Of a stretch of 22,447 bases of DNA, positions 22,340 to 22,447 are shown piece by piece. Numbering within the stretch: the first letter of the stretch is position 1; every line of letters begins with the position of its first letter. Both the position numbers and the translations under genes were made by a program. Under the pieces are notes generated by a model that did not search any database, was not told the DNA's origin, and worked only from the letters and a program-made list of their open reading frames with translations. The stretch comes from JANNSW01 sp031431235 (GTDB lineage Bacteria; Pseudomonadota; Alphaproteobacteria; Rhizobiales; Hyphomicrobiaceae): positions 1 to 22,447 of the forward strand of contig JANPDA010000163.1 of the NCBI GenBank assembly GCA_031431235.1, given 5' to 3'.

Positions 22340-22447
22340 GGGGGGGTGGGGGGGCCCGGGGCCCGGGGGGCCCCCGGGGGGCGCCGCGGGGACGCGGGGG
22401 GGGCGCGCGGGCCGCGGCAGGCGGGGGGCGCGGGCCCACAGGGGGGG
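22340..22447. other. Low-complexity G/C tail, probable sequencing artefact
   Basis: The last 108 bases contain only four A and one T. They are dominated by runs of G and short GC palindromes such as GGGGCCCGGGGCCC. The change from normal composition is abrupt and coincides with the end of the sequence, which suggests low-quality poly-G read ends or a mis-assembled contig terminus rather than biology. Confidence 0.8.

Noticed and set aside
22209..22439. 76-residue proline-rich minus-strand frame at the window end
   Set aside because: More than half of it is the translation of the aberrant G-rich tail.

Overview
The window looks like chromosomal DNA of a high-GC alphaproteobacterium, most likely a member of the Hyphomicrobiales (Rhizobiales). 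The pointers are a CckA-type cell-cycle hybrid kinase, a phosphatidylcholine synthase (Pcs), a Usg-family protein, an aspartate-rich (not cysteine-rich) porphobilinogen synthase, and the hflK-hflC-DUF2065-Deg protease gene order. No rRNA, tRNA, CRISPR array, prophage or complete insertion sequence was seen. This assignment is inference from gene content; no database was searched.

Layout. 1-2397 (+): the end of a DUF898 membrane protein, an M48 metalloprotease and a DUF2939 protein. 2416-3510 (-): a FliO-like single-span protein followed by a short MscS-type channel. 3756-6308 (+): CckA. Two near-identical perfect hairpins separate it from a convergent exported DUF4431-like/NTF2-like protein (6405-7244, -). 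7546-8042 (+): a hicB-hicA toxin-antitoxin pair whose hicA carries an in-frame TGA beside a 9-bp triplication. 8138-10264 (+): a soluble lytic transglycosylase. 10442-14225 (+): hflK, hflC, a DUF2065 protein and a Deg-family serine protease, probably one envelope quality-control operon. 14371-17082 (-): Pcs, a DUF900 alpha/beta hydrolase and Usg. 17377-19329 (+): hemB and a PAPS-type sulfotransferase. 19357-21104 (-): a FlK-like thioesterase followed by a PaaK-like CoA ligase.

The last 1.3 kb is different. Directly upstream of the thioesterase lies a 170-bp element (21128-21297) made of two diverged long hairpins in inverted orientation, each with a 4-nt bulge on its inner arm. This resembles a paired REP/BIME-type repeat. 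It is followed by two small hypothetical ORFs and a stretch that looks like a decayed gene with an 11-codon direct repeat. The final 108 bases are almost pure G/C and look like a sequencing or assembly artefact at a contig end.

Most genes are ordinary envelope and housekeeping functions: proteolysis and membrane-protein quality control (M48, HflKC, Deg), murein turnover (Slt), phospholipid synthesis (Pcs), osmotic release (MscS-like), cell-cycle signalling (CckA) and haem synthesis (HemB). The least ordinary signals are the inverted hairpin pair, the interrupted hicA and the FliO-like/MscS-like gene pair.
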